In this document: positions 1-12,700 of the stretch, one piece after another
Layout: every line of letters begins with the position of its first letter
Position numbering within the stretch: position 1 is the stretch's first letter
DNA from: Gammaproteobacteria bacterium
Lineage (GTDB): Bacteria > Pseudomonadota > Gammaproteobacteria > Ga0077536
Reading direction: 5' to 3'
DNA length: 64,000 bases
Assembly (NCBI GenBank): GCA_021773835.1
Contig: JAJFJQ010000052.1
Span: 97,805-161,804 of the forward strand
Notes under the pieces: generated by a model
What the model was told of the DNA's origin: nothing
Database searches by the model: none
What the model saw: the letters and a program-made list of their open reading frames with translations, nothing else
Program-made: the position numbers and the translations under genes

Positions 1-974
1 GCCTGAGGTTCGAGCCCAGCCATTCGGCATTTGATGTCGATAAATTTTTCCGCCCCTAGGTCGGCGCCGAATCCGGCTTCGGTTACGACGTAGTCGGCTA
101 GCTTCAATGCGGTCTTCGTCGCCGTAACGCTATTGCAACCATGCGCGATATTCGCAAACGGGCCGCCGTGGACGAATGCGATGTTGTTCTCAAGTGTCTG
201 TACGACATTCGGTTTAATCGCGTCTTTGAGCAATGCAGCCATCGCCCCATGAGCGTTCAGATCGGACGCTATAACTGGCTTGCGCTCTCCGCGTGTATAG
301 GCGACGACGATATTGCCGAGCCGCTCACGTAAGTCATGGAGTGAGGTGGCGAGGCAGAAGATTGCCATGACTTCTGACGCGACCGTGATGTCGTAGCCGT
401 CTTCACGAGAAAATCCGTTGGCCGTGCCACCGAGGCCCACCACGATATCGCGCAGAGCCCGATCGTTCATATCGACGACGCGCTTCCAGGCAATCAATCT
501 AGGGTCGATATTGAGTTTGTTGCCGTGGTGAATATGATTGTCGATGAGCGCTGATAATAGATTATGCGCAGTGCCGATCGCATGGAAGTCCCCGGTGAAA
601 TGTAAATTGATGTCCTCCATCGGAACCACTTGCGCATAGCCGCCGCCGGCCGCGCCGCCTTTCATGCCGAAGCAAGGACCAAGAGACGGTTCACGCAGAC
701 AAACGATCGATTGCTTACCAATGCGGTTGAGGCCATCGCTGAGACCAACGCTGGTGGTCGTTTTACCTTCGCCGGCTGGGGTCGGGCTAACGGCAGTCAC
801 TAGTATTAACTTACCGTCAGCTTTGTCGCGCAATGAATCGATGTAATCGAGCGATAGCTTGGCTTTATAGTGTCCATATGGTTCGAGGTGTTCGCTCTCG
901 ATCCCGAATTGCGCATCCGCCAATTCGATGATGCGTCGCTTGGTTGCAGCTTGCGCAATTTCAATGTCAGACAT
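1..974 (-). CDS. fhs: Formate-tetrahydrofolate ligase, 5' part (runs off the window)
   Basis: ATP-dependent ligation of formate to tetrahydrofolate, giving 10-formyl-THF in the cytoplasm for purine synthesis and one-carbon flux. I translated the minus strand from ATG at 974: about 324 residues are present and the C-terminal part is cut by the window edge. Family marks are clear: the P-loop [11 protein letters not shown] near residues 64-74, then [20 protein letters not shown] and [12 protein letters not shown] further on. AGGA lies about 8 bases before the ATG. It is divergent from the CLC gene across 224 bp. The family is patchy in Gammaproteobacteria, where FolD alone often suffices. Identity is certain; its role here (formate assimilation or formate release) cannot be told from the sequence. 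Confidence 0.95.
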   Translation of the reverse strand, partial: MSDIEIAQAATKRRIIELADAQFGIESEHLEPYGHYKAKLSLDYIDSLRDKADGKLILVTAVSPTPAGEGKTTTSVGLSDGLNRIGKQSIVCLREPSLGPCFGMKGGAAGGGYAQVVPMEDINLHFTGDFHAIGTAHNLLSALIDNHIHHGNKLNIDPRLIAWKRVVDMNDRALRDIVVGLGGTANGFSREDGYDITVASEVMAIFCLATSLHDLRERLGNIVVAYTRGERKPVIASDLNAHGAMAALLKDAIKPNVVQTLENNIAFVHGGPFANIAHGCNSVTATKTALKLADYVVTEAGFGADLGAEKFIDIKCRMAGLEPQ

Positions 975-1198
975 TACTCGTTGTCCTGTGAGGTGGGGTT
1001 AAAGAAGTCGCTAGACGGGAATGGGTGGTGTGCGATCTGTTATCATGCCGTCGCCGGATCTTCCTGAAGTAGTAGGGATTTGGCAGAGACCGAGCGGGAA
1101 TCTCGTCTCGCGGTGCCCGGCAAAGTCCCGCATATATTAGCATCTGTTTGACCTGGATTTCTTTAAGCTTCGGATCCCACACTCGCGCGCCCAATTGA

Positions 1199-2935
1199 AT
1201 GAAATTATTCAATGCCATCCCGCCCGCGTTCGAACGCTTCCGTTTGCGATTAGCGTCGTCACAAGCTGGTATCGGTTTGGCGCTGCTGGGATTGCTTGGT
1301 GGATTGTTAGCCGGGGGCCTAATCGTTTTATTTCGCCTACTAATTGAGTTTGTTCAGGGCACCTATATTCCCTTCGGTGACGTCGAAAACTATGAAGCAC
1401 TGCCGGCGCTCGCACGTTTCTGCTTACCGCTAGGCGGTGCAGTGATTATTGGCGTGTGGTTTCAGTGGCTGAGCCCTTCCGGGCGGCGTGTCGGCATTAT
1501 TCACGTCATGGAGCGTTTGCAGTATCACGAAGGACATTTACCGATAAAGAATCTAGCGACGCAATTTTTTGCCGGTTCAATTGCGTTGATTTGTGGGCAC
1601 TCTGTGGGGCGAGAGGCCCCAAGCGTCCATTTGGGTGCCGCCACAGCCAGTTTGTGCGGCCAGTTCTTCAAGCTGCCGAACAACAGTATTCGCACCTTAG
1701 TCGCATGCGGATCGGCGGCAGCGATTGCGGCGTCATTTAATACCCCACTCGCTGGGGTCATCTTCGCCATGGAAGTGGTGATGATGGAATACACAATTGC
1801 GGGCTTCATACCCGTAATTTTAGCGGCGGTCGTCGCAACAATAATAAGCCGGAGCGTGTTTGGCGACGGTTCTCTGTTCTACGTGCCGCAACTGACCTTG
1901 GGATCGATGTGGGATCTCGTTTATATACTTTTCATGGGCATCTGCCTTGGCGCATTGTCAGCATTGTTCGTCGCCGCGATCCGATATTTTTCCCGGCTCG
2001 CGAAAAAGGTACCAATTGCGGTCGCCATCATCGCCGCCGGTACGCTGGTTGGGGTGATTGCGCTCGAGATACCAGCGGTAATGGGAATGGGTTATGACAC
2101 GGTTAACGCCGCGATTCTCGGGGATATCGCCATTCAGAGCTTGCTGCTGATAATGGTGGCAAAACTTATCGCCAGTTCCGCCTGTGTCGCGGTGGGGATC
2201 CCCGGTGGCTTGATCGGACCGACAATCGTAATGGGGGCAATGGTCGGTGGCCTATTCGCCTTTGGCAGCGATCACATTCCCGGATTGAGCTCGGGACAAG
2301 GTTTATTCGTGATGTTGGGCATGGGGGCCATGATGAGCGCCGCGCTACAAGCCCCACTGGCCGGATTGATGGCGATATTGGAGTTGACGGCGAATCCCCA
2401 CCTAATTCTCCCGGCAATGTTGGCGGTGGTGAGCGCTAATGTGACGGCTAAAGAAATCTTCCAGCAGGATTCTGTATTCTCGATGTTGATGCAGGATGCA
2501 GGACTCGACTATCGCAACGATCCTATCTCGCAAAGTTTACGACGCGTAGGCGTTGCTTCAGTAATGAACCGAAACTTCGTCGAGAGCGAAGCGCTGGTCG
2601 ATCGTGACAGTGCGCGCGGCCTACTGGAAAAAACGCCGCAATGGATCATCGTTCGCAGTAGTGATGAAAACCGCAATTTGTTGCCGGCCGCCGACCTAGC
2701 GCGATTTCTCGAGGATCATGAAGCCGAAAATATAGACTTAATGGAGATCCCCGCACACCGCCGAGAGATCGTCCCGATCCATATGCAGGCGTCATTGCAA
2801 GAGGCTCGGGTGGTATTAGAGGATTCCGATGCGGAAGCCATTTACGTGCGGCGGCAGATCGCCCCGCTCACCTATCGAACCTTTGGCTTGTTGTTGCGCC
2901 AGGATGTCGAGTCGAACTATGTCCTGCGGCGTTAA
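1199..2935 (+). CDS. CLC-family chloride channel/transporter with C-terminal CBS-like region
   Basis: Inner-membrane chloride-conducting protein, 578 aa. The membrane part covers roughly residues 25-430 and includes GREAPSVHLGAA (gating Glu139), GSAAAIAASFNTPLAGVIFA (171-190) and GIPGGLIGPTIVMGA. About 140 residues follow that look like a CBS-pair regulatory region. Two differences from E. coli ClcA stand out: the residue matching the internal proton glutamate (E203) is Val193, in the string AMEVVMMEY, and the GSGIP selectivity motif is replaced by RRVGIIHVMERL. Known CLC channels, unlike antiporters, carry Val at that proton site, so passive conduction is inferred. No clear Shine-Dalgarno precedes the ATG. 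The gene stands alone between fhs and pyrG. Confidence 0.9.
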   Translation: MKLFNAIPPAFERFRLRLASSQAGIGLALLGLLGGLLAGGLIVLFRLLIEFVQGTYIPFGDVENYEALPALARFCLPLGGAVIIGVWFQWLSPSGRRVGIIHVMERLQYHEGHLPIKNLATQFFAGSIALICGHSVGREAPSVHLGAATASLCGQFFKLPNNSIRTLVACGSAAAIAASFNTPLAGVIFAMEVVMMEYTIAGFIPVILAAVVATIISRSVFGDGSLFYVPQLTLGSMWDLVYILFMGICLGALSALFVAAIRYFSRLAKKVPIAVAIIAAGTLVGVIALEIPAVMGMGYDTVNAAILGDIAIQSLLLIMVAKLIASSACVAVGIPGGLIGPTIVMGAMVGGLFAFGSDHIPGLSSGQGLFVMLGMGAMMSAALQAPLAGLMAILELTANPHLILPAMLAVVSANVTAKEIFQQDSVFSMLMQDAGLDYRNDPISQSLRRVGVASVMNRNFVESEALVDRDSARGLLEKTPQWIIVRSSDENRNLLPAADLARFLEDHEAENIDLMEIPAHRREIVPIHMQASLQEARVVLEDSDAEAIYVRRQIAPLTYRTFGLLLRQDVESNYVLRR

Positions 2936-3165
2936 AAGCGCTTGTTTTGGCTTGGCCGCTGAGCGGTGCTAATAAGACGGTAGTTCGGCGTGGCGAGCCA
3001 GGGCCTCGATATCCCATGAGCGGTCCTTAGGCCGTTGAGAATAGTTGACCGTTCTGGTAGCTTGAAGTGCGACATGGGACGGTTCAGCAACAGCACAAAT
3101 AGCAATAAATTCCGACCCTCGCACGACCCCGTTTGCAACGCTCGATTCGCCGTAAAGGTCCTCTA

Positions 3166-4807
3166 ATGACGCGCTACGTCTTTACCACCGGTGGGGTCGT
3201 GTCGTCGTTGGGTAAGGGCATCGCATCTGCGTCGCTGGCAGCAATTCTAGAAGCCCGCGGTCTCGATATTGCGATGATCAAACTCGACCCCTACATCAAT
3301 GTCGACCCGGGCACCATGAGCCCATTTCAGCATGGCGAAGTATTCGTTACCGACGACGGCGCAGAGACGGACCTCGATCTCGGTCACTACGAACGCTTCG
3401 TTAAATTCCGCACCACCGCAAAAAGTAATTTTACAACCGGGCGGATCTACGAAAACGTGATCCGCAAAGAACGGCAGGGAGAGTATCTCGGTGGTACGGT
3501 GCAGGTAATTCCCCATATCACGGACGAAATCATCCGGTCGATTAAGGCCGGCGCCGGCAACGCCGAAATTGCTATGGTCGAGATTGGCGGTACGGTCGGC
3601 GACATTGAGTCGCTGCCTTTCCTAGAGGCAATTCGGCAGATGCGAATGGAATTGGGACAGAAAAGTACCCTGTTTATCCATTTGACCCTGGTTCCCTATA
3701 TTCCGTCAGCCGGTGAAATTAAAACGAAGCCAACTCAGCACTCGGTGAAGGAGTTGCGGTCGATCGGCATTCAACCAGATATCTTGTTATGTCGGGTCGA
3801 CCGCCCGCTGCCGGCGTCGGAGAAGCGCAAAATCGCATTGTTTACCAACGTCGAGGAGCGTGCCGTTATTCCTGCCTATGACGCGGATTCGATCTATATG
3901 ATTCCATCCATGCTGCACGATGAAGGCCTCGATGAAATCGTGATCGAAAAATTCGCGATCGAGGCGCCGGATGCAGATCTCAGCGAATGGCGGTCGGTCG
4001 TCGACGGGTTGCACAACCCAGTCCGCGAGTTGACCATCGCGATGGTCGGTAAGTATGTTGATCTCACAGAATCTTATAAGTCCTTGTCTGAAGCGCTCAT
4101 TCACGCTGGCATCCACACACATACCCGGGTCAACATTCGCTATTTCGATTCCGAGCAGATCGAACGCGAAGGGATCGCCTGCCTGGCTAATGTCGATGCC
4201 ATCTTGGTCCCGGGCGGTTTCGGCGAGCGCGGAATTGAAGGAAAGATCGTCGCCGCTCGATACGCCCGTGAGTCGAAGATCCCCTACTTAGGGATCTGTC
4301 TTGGTATGCAGGTTGCGGTGATCGAAAGTGCACGAAACTGTGCCAATCTACGCGACGCGCATAGTACGGAATTCAATCCGAACACACCGCACCCCGTAAT
4401 CGGGTTGATTACAGAATGGACTACAAGTGACGGGACGCTCGAACGTCGAAGCGAAGGCGACAATAAGGGTGGGACGATGAGACTCGGCGGACAGCAATGC
4501 AAAGTCGCGCCCAACAGTTTCGTTGCGCGTGCCTATGGCACCGAAGTTATAACGGAACGCCATCGCCATCGTTACGAATTCAACAATAAATACATGATGG
4601 AGTTGGAGGCCGCGGGTTTGCGTATCGCCGGACGGTCGATCGATGGCAACCTGGTTGAGATAATCGAGATCCCGGACCACCCATGGTTTGTCGGATGCCA
4701 GTTTCATCCGGAATTTACCTCGACCCCACGCGACGGCCATCCGTTGTTCAATGCATTTCTTACCGCTGCCCTCAACTATCAGCGCTCTACCGAGGCCGAG
4801 GTTCCCG

Positions 4808-4821
<14 letters not shown>
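3166..4821 (+). CDS. pyrG: CTP synthase
   Basis: Converts UTP to CTP using ATP and glutamine. 551 aa, the usual length. The N-terminal synthetase domain starts [17 protein letters not shown]; the C-terminal class I glutamine amidotransferase domain has the nucleophile elbow GICLGMQ and the distal HPEF. An in-frame ATG 33 bases upstream is open, but ATG at 3166 matches the family N-terminus and follows AAAGG, so I chose it. It heads a same-strand run with kdsA, eno, ftsB and ispD; the stop overlaps the kdsA start by 14 bases, indicating translational coupling. The 230 bp upstream hold no promoter I can call with confidence. Confidence 0.98.
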
Positions 4822-6936
<2,115 letters not shown>

Positions 6937-6943
6937 TACTTCA

Positions 6944-7258
6944 GTGCGGGTGATCACTTTCGTGCTCGTCGTGATGTTAATCTACCTGCAATACATCTTG
7001 TGGTTCAGCAAGGGTGGGATCCGGGATGAACGAATGCTCCGGCGCACGGTTGCGGAGCAGCAAGCCGAGATTGGCGCCCTTAAAGAACGCAACCAAGCAC
7101 TCGCCGCCGAGGTACGCGACTTGAAGCAAGGTATGGATGCGATTGAGGAGCTGGCGCGGAGCGAGATGGGCATGATCAAAGACGGCGAACTGTTTTTTCA
7201 GATAATTAAGCCGCAGTCGACACTTCCACAAGCCGCCGAGCTAGACCGCAATGAATGA
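6944..7258 (+). CDS. ftsB: Cell division protein FtsB
   Basis: Small bitopic divisome protein that forms the FtsQ-FtsL-FtsB complex at the septum. 104 aa: one N-terminal transmembrane segment (about residues 3-20), then a coiled coil (about 30-70) and a short periplasmic tail with the family string ELARSEMGMIKDGELFFQI. The start codon is GTG. Its last 8 bases overlap the start of ispD, as in other Gammaproteobacteria where ftsB and ispD are adjacent. The conserved place after eno supports the call. Confidence 0.95.
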   Translation: MRVITFVLVVMLIYLQYILWFSKGGIRDERMLRRTVAEQQAEIGALKERNQALAAEVRDLKQGMDAIEELARSEMGMIKDGELFFQIIKPQSTLPQAAELDRNE

Positions 7259-7955
7259 CGCTGCGGTTTGGGCGGTTGTACCTGCCGCCGGTAAGGGAAT
7301 GCGCATGGGCTCTGAGACGCCGAAGCAATACTTGTTGCTTGCCGGGAAGCCTGTTGTGCAGCATACACTTGAGGTCTTGATCGAGCACCCACAAATCACC
7401 GGGGTCGCAATCGTGATCGCAGCGGACGATGCCCACTGGTCGGTATGCGCCAATTCGATTTCAAGCGAATTGCGAGTCGCCACTGGTGGCGCTGAACGAT
7501 GCCATTCGGTGCTCGCCGGGCTCGAAAATTTGAGCGACATTGCAAGCGACGACGATTGGGTTTTGGTGCACGATGCAGCGCGACCGTGTCTGCGCGCGAG
7601 CGATATCAATCACATGATCGAAGCGCTTCGCGCTAGCACCACCGGTGGGATCCTCGCTGTTCCTGTCGGTGACACCTTGAAGCGCTGTAATGCCGATAAC
7701 GAGATTGAAAGTACTGTGGACCGTACGCGGTTGTGGCGTGCACTGACGCCGCAGATGTTTCGCATCGGTACCTTGCGCGCAGCAATCGACGCGGCTTTAA
7801 ACAAGGGCGTGTTAGTGACCGACGAAGCCCAGGCGATAGAGGCTTTTGGGGTAACACCAAGAGTCGTACAGGGTCACGCGGACAATATTAAGATCACCCA
7901 TCCCACGGATCTCGCACTTGCGGAGGTCTTTCTGCAGGCTCAAGGCAGGGCGTGA
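7251..7955 (+). CDS. ispD: 2-C-methyl-D-erythritol 4-phosphate cytidylyltransferase
   Basis: Third step of the MEP isoprenoid pathway: transfers CMP from CTP to methylerythritol phosphate. 234 aa. The nucleotide-binding loop PAAGKGMRMGSETPKQYL is at residues 10-27, followed by VLVHDAARPCL and the TDEAQAIEAFG region that closes the active site. It overlaps ftsB by 8 bases. ispF follows after 73 bp containing a perfect 12-base palindrome (7971-7982). Confidence 0.97.
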   Translation: MNDAAVWAVVPAAGKGMRMGSETPKQYLLLAGKPVVQHTLEVLIEHPQITGVAIVIAADDAHWSVCANSISSELRVATGGAERCHSVLAGLENLSDIASDDDWVLVHDAARPCLRASDINHMIEALRASTTGGILAVPVGDTLKRCNADNEIESTVDRTRLWRALTPQMFRIGTLRAAIDAALNKGVLVTDEAQAIEAFGVTPRVVQGHADNIKITHPTDLALAEVFLQAQGRA

Positions 7956-7970
7956 TGTGATCCTTACGGT

Positions 7971-7982
7971 CGCATGCATGCG
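7971..7982. repeat. Perfect 12-bp palindrome between ispD and ispF
   Basis: CGCATGCATGCG reads identically on both strands. It sits in the 73-bp gap before ispF. It could be an operator or simply chance; no T-tract follows, so it is not a terminator. Confidence 0.4.
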
Positions 7983-8028
7983 TGGCCCGGGCCGATTTGG
8001 TGCTAATTAATCGAGAGAAATATTTGGA

Positions 8029-8514
8029 ATGACGTCAAGAATCAGGATCGGCCATGGATATGACGCACATCGTTTTCAAGCAGGCGATGTCGTTGTAATA
8101 GGTGGCGTACGCATTCCGTTCGATCATTCCCTGGCGGCACATTCCGACGGTGACGTACTGTTGCATGCGGTCTGCGATGCGCTGTTGGGTGCGGCAGCGC
8201 TCGGTGACATCGGCCGACATTTTCCCGATTCGAACGTCGAGTTCAAAGGTGTCGACAGCCGTGTGCTACTGCGCGAAGTTGCCAAACTGATCCATGGCGA
8301 AAACATGAGTGTGCTAAACGTCGACGCCACGCTTATTGCTGAGCGCCCAAAGATTGCGCCCCATGTAGACACAATGCGTTCCAACATAGCTGCTGACCTC
8401 GGCATTGCCGTCGGTCAAGTCAATGTGAAGGGAACAACCACCGAAAAGATGGGTTTTACCGGTCGCGGAGAAGGGATCGCTGCGGATGCGGTTGCGCTTA
8501 TCGAGCAGCTCTGA
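8029..8514 (+). CDS. ispF: 2-C-methyl-D-erythritol 2,4-cyclodiphosphate synthase
   Basis: Fifth step of the MEP pathway: cyclises CDP-methylerythritol 2-phosphate with loss of CMP. 161 aa. The metal-binding [10 protein letters not shown] near the N-terminus, [22 protein letters not shown] and the C-terminal [22 protein letters not shown] region are all intact. Pairing with ispD is standard. The stop is separated from the convergent smr-family gene's stop by one base, leaving no room for a dedicated terminator. Confidence 0.98.
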   Translation: MTSRIRIGHGYDAHRFQAGDVVVIGGVRIPFDHSLAAHSDGDVLLHAVCDALLGAAALGDIGRHFPDSNVEFKGVDSRVLLREVAKLIHGENMSVLNVDATLIAERPKIAPHVDTMRSNIAADLGIAVGQVNVKGTTTEKMGFTGRGEGIAADAVALIEQL

Positions 8515-8515
8515 T

Positions 8516-9061
8516 TTAGCGCCCCTTCAACAAGACATACAACGCGCCTGTACCGCCATCTACTGGTCGCGCAGACACAAAGGCTAATACTGTGTCCCAG
8601 CGTGACAACCAGAGTGCGACCTTTGGTTTAAGCACCGGCATTTTGCCTGGTGAACGGTGCCCTTTGCCATGGATAACCCGAACGCAAACGAGTCCACGAT
8701 CACTAGCGCGTTGTAGGAACTCGGCCAGGTCTGTTCTGGCCTGCGCGACGCTGAGACCGTGCAGGTCAACTTCAGCTTGTACGGCATATTGTCCGCGACG
8801 AAGCTTGCGCATAACCACACGAGATACGCCGGAACGCTGAAAGACGGCTTCGTCACCGTACTCGAGCTCCGAATAGTCGAGTTTCCCATTGGCCATTTCG
8901 TCGAGGACCGCGGCATTATCCCTCTGTGACTGCGCGGGCAGCGGCGGCGGCGGCGCCTTACGCACAACCAAGGTCTCGGTTGCGAGTGGTTGCACGTCCT
9001 TTACCGCGTTGCGAAACAGGCTCGCGTCGTCAGCGGAATTTATGTCGTTGTCATCGCCCAT
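8516..9061 (-). CDS. Smr-domain protein, SmrB/YfcN-like
   Basis: 181 aa from ATG 9061 (MGDDNDINS...), with a possible start two codons upstream at 9067. The frame runs open to 9244, but that extension overlaps the next gene and is Arg-rich, without family character. The N-terminal half is a linker (DDASLFRNAVKDVQPL, then a proline stretch APPPPLPAQ); the C-terminal half is an Smr domain with VDLHGLSVAQARTDLAEFL and VRVIHGKGHRS. The VDLHG and HGKG motifs mark the nuclease fold. E. coli SmrB cuts mRNA at collided ribosomes; the same role is inferred here from the layout, not shown. Confidence 0.88.
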   Translation of the reverse strand: MGDDNDINSADDASLFRNAVKDVQPLATETLVVRKAPPPPLPAQSQRDNAAVLDEMANGKLDYSELEYGDEAVFQRSGVSRVVMRKLRRGQYAVQAEVDLHGLSVAQARTDLAEFLQRASDRGLVCVRVIHGKGHRSPGKMPVLKPKVALWLSRWDTVLAFVSARPVDGGTGALYVLLKGR

Positions 9062-9114
9062 TAGCATCGGCCGATTGAAAGAAAACGTAGATGTAGTCGT
9101 ATGCAAGCTTCGCG

Positions 9115-9660
9115 CTACCCGCCGAGGTAGTCTGCGGTTGAAACCACGCTCGCGTAAGGTGCTGCAAGTGCCGCCATAAAAGATCCGTGAACCTGAGTAG
9201 CGGCGACGGTGTTGCCGTTGAATTCTAGGTCTCGAGTCGCACACGCGTCCTCAACAACCGTGCATTCGAAGCCGAGGTCAAAAGCAGCGCGCGTCGTCGC
9301 GTCGATACACATGTGACTCATAGCGCCGACAATAACTAGCTGGTCGATCCCCGCATCACGCAACTGCACTTCGAGATCGGTAGCGCGAAAGGCATTGGGG
9401 AAGTTTTTCTGGACGACAAGCTCGCCGGCATTTGGAGAAACTGAGGTATGGTGCTTTGCGCCGTCCGTATCGGGGATAAAAAAAGTGGCGCCCGGGCGTA
9501 CGGATAGGTGTTGAATGTGGTAAAGCGGTGCTTTACGTTCGCGAAACGATTCGAGCACTCGACCGGCATTGTCGGCCGCACCATTCATGCCTACCAGTTC
9601 CATCGTTCCACCGGGGAAATAGTCGTTTTGGATGTCAACGAGAATAAGTGCTTGGTTCAT
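9115..9660 (-). CDS. Isochorismatase-family cysteine hydrolase
   Basis: 181 aa, a single isochorismatase-like domain. The catalytic triad is visible: Asp in LVDIQNDYFPGG near residue 9, Lys in VVQKNFPNAF and Cys in MSHMCIDATTRAAFDLGF. Members hydrolyse amides or vinyl ethers (nicotinamide, ureidoacrylate, isochorismate); the substrate cannot be fixed from sequence. Short length and lack of an aryl-carrier domain argue against a siderophore enzyme. It lies between purL and the smr gene on the same strand, with 85 bp before it. Confidence 0.88.
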   Translation of the reverse strand: MNQALILVDIQNDYFPGGTMELVGMNGAADNAGRVLESFRERKAPLYHIQHLSVRPGATFFIPDTDGAKHHTSVSPNAGELVVQKNFPNAFRATDLEVQLRDAGIDQLVIVGAMSHMCIDATTRAAFDLGFECTVVEDACATRDLEFNGNTVAATQVHGSFMAALAAPYASVVSTADYLGG

Positions 9661-9745
9661 TGCGGCTCGCTTTGGTGGTTTAGGGGCTACAAATTTAGCA
9701 CAAGGTGGCGCGCTTCAGGGGATCCCGGGCATCAAGCGCAGATAA

Positions 9746-12700
9746 TTACTCAAGCCACGACCGCGCGTTACGAAAGATCTTCATCCACGGCCCTTCATCA
9801 CCCGTCCATGAGGGGTCGAGCCACGAATATTGTGTACGGAGAAACGCACGTTCTGGATGGGGCATCATAATAGTCACACGTCCGTCGTCGCTGGTAAGAC
9901 CGGTGACGCCACCAATTGATCCGTTTGGATTGTAAGGATAGTGCTCGGTGACGGCGCCATGATTATCGACGAACCGCAGACATACATTGGCTTCATCGGC
10001 GATGCGAGTCCCGACGCGTCCCTCGCCATGAGCAACCACAATCGGCGCCCTAGTGCCGGCCATTTCGCGTAACAAGATCGACGGCGAATCTAGCACTTCA
10101 GCCATCACTAATCGCGCTTCGAATTGCTCAGACAAATTGCGCATGAACGTTGGCCATTTGTGTGCACCGGGAATTAGCGAACTTAAGTGCGAGAGCATCT
10201 GGCAGCCATTACAGACGCCGAGCGCAAACGTCGTCGGTCGGTGAAAAAATTCCGCGAAAATTTCATGGGCGAAACTGTTGAATAAGATTGATTTCGCCCA
10301 ACCACCTCCAGCCCCAAGCACATCGCCGTAAGAAAAGCCGCCGCAGGCGACGATTCCGTTGAATTCTTTAAGGTGCCGGCGCTGTTCTATTAGATCGGAC
10401 ATATGCACGTCAATGGCGTCAAAGCCGGCGCGATCGAATGCCGCCGCCATCTCCACGTGGCCGTTGACGCCTTGTTCGCGTAAGACCGCGATGCGTGGCC
10501 GGGTCGTGATTACGGTCGCGGTGCGCATCGGTGGCGACGGCTCGAACGTTACGGCAACATGTAATCCGGGATCATCGAGATCAACAATTGCCGCCAATTC
10601 TTGCTGCGCACAGTGAGGGTTATCTCGTGTTTGCTGCATTTGAAATGTATTAGCCGACCAGCTGCCCAGCAACGTGGCGAGATCGCATTCGAATATCGGT
10701 CTGGCGCCTGTTTGCACGCGCACGCATCCATCCTCATTCGGATGGCCCAACAGGTGAACATGACCACCGAGCGACGGTGTCTCCTCTAGGTACCGTGTTA
10801 CGGTTTCGAGATGGATGTTCGCGACCTGAATGGCAACGCCGAGTTCTTCTGAAAACAATGCGGCGATCGGGTCTTGACCAAGTGTAGTGATGTCGATATC
10901 TATCCCTGAGCGTGCGGCAAACGCCATTTCGCATAGCATTGCGATGAGTCCACCGTCGGATCGGTCATGGTAGGCAAGTAGGTAGCCAGCCTCGCTCAGG
11001 ACTTGGATAACTTCGAAAAATGCGGCCAGCGTTGATGGATCTTCCAAGTCGGGCGGTTCCGTACCGAGGTTGGCATAACACTGGGTCAAGATGGAGGCGC
11101 CGAGCCGCTGACGCCCGGCGGCGAGATCGATAAACAGCAAGGAACTATCGCCCTTGTCGAGTTGCAGTTCCGGCGTAAGCGTTTGCCGAATATCGACGAC
11201 AGGTGCAAAGGCGGAGACTATCAACGACAACGGTGAGCTAACTGCATAATCATCGCTGCCGTCGCGCCATTGTGACTTCATCGACATCGAGTCTTTGCCG
11301 ACCGGGATCACTATTCCAAGTGCCGGGCAAAGTTCGAGCGCGACGGCGTGAACGGTCTCATACAAACGGGCGTCTTCGCCCGGGTGTCCGGCCGCCGCCA
11401 TCCAGTTTGCCGATAACACCACATCGCTTATACGCATTATCCGCGTTGCGCAGATATTGGTGAGTGCCTCTCCTACCGCCATGCGTCCCGATGCCGGTGC
11501 ATCAAGTAGCGCAAGCGGCGAGCGTTCACCAACAGCCATCGCTTCTCCGGTGTAGACGCCAAACCCACTTGCGGTCACCGCGCAATCGGCGACTGGAGTT
11601 TGCCACCGTCCGACCATTTGATCGCGCGACGATAAGCCGCCTACGTTACGGTCACCTATCGTTATAAGAAATCGCTTGTCGGCAACACTGGGAAAGCTCA
11701 ATACCCGATGGATCGCATCCGACACCGCAATATTATCGGTCGCAAACGCCTTACTCGGACGAGTCTGTGTGCTGACGTCGCGGAACATCTTCGGTGGCTT
11801 GCCGAAGATCACATCCATTGGCAGATCGATAACATCACAGTCTAATAAGTTGTCATGCACGAGTAGGTGTTCGTCCGCTGTCGCTTCGCCGATCACCGCC
11901 ATCGGACAACGTTCACGCGCGCACACAAGCTCGAGTTGGTCGACTCGATCGGGATCTACGGCTAATACGTAACGCTCTTGCGCTTCATTACACCAGATTG
12001 CTAACGGCGACATGCTGGGGTCTGCGTTCGGGATCGCACGAAGCTCTATGCGCCCGCCGCGACCGCTATCGTGCAGGATCTCGGGAACTGCATTGGCGAG
12101 CCCACCGGCTCCTACATCGTGGATTGAGAGCAATGGGTTCGTTGCGCCCGCGGCCCAGCAACTGTTGATAACCTCTTGGCAGCGGCGTTGCATTTCCGGG
12201 TTGTCGCGTTGCACTGAGGCGAAATCGAGTTCGCTGTCGCTGGTGCCGGCACTCATCGACGAAGCGGCGCCGCCACCGAGTCCAATGAGCATTGCGGGTC
12301 CGCCAAGGACGACTATTTTAGTGCCGGCGGGGATCTGGCGTTTTTCGACATGCTCGCCACGTATATTTCCGAGACCGCCCGCGAGCATGATCGGTTTGTC
12401 ATAGCCGCGGACGTCACCAGCAACAGTGTGGTCTTCAAAACAACGAAAATATCCGCACAACGCCGGTCGTCCAAACTCATTATTGAAAGCAGCGGCGCCA
12501 ATTGGCGCGTCGCGCATGATCTCGAACGCGCTGGCCAAATTCGGATTTTGCGGTCGTTGCTGCTCCCACACCTGTGCGAAATCGGGGATCCGTAAATGCG
12601 ATACGGAAAATCCTGTGAGGCCGGCTTTCGGAATTGCACCGCGTCCGGTAGCGCCTTCGTCCCGGATTTCACCACCTGACCCGGTTGCCGCGCCTGGATA

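Noticed and set aside
975..1198. 6S RNA or other structured RNA between fhs and the CLC gene
   Set aside because: Some GC-rich inverted bits exist, but no long closing stem with a central bubble can be traced.
967..1218. 83-residue minus-strand frame upstream of fhs
   Set aside because: It overlaps the starts of both fhs and the CLC gene and has shadow-like composition.
2936..3165. Promoters TTGGCT-N17-TAATAA and TTGAGA-N17-TAGCTT upstream of pyrG
   Set aside because: Each has a -10 matching only half of consensus; not better than chance in a gap this size.
4688..4807. Longer kdsA start inside pyrG
   Set aside because: The extra 40 residues do not match KdsA and overlap conserved pyrG sequence.
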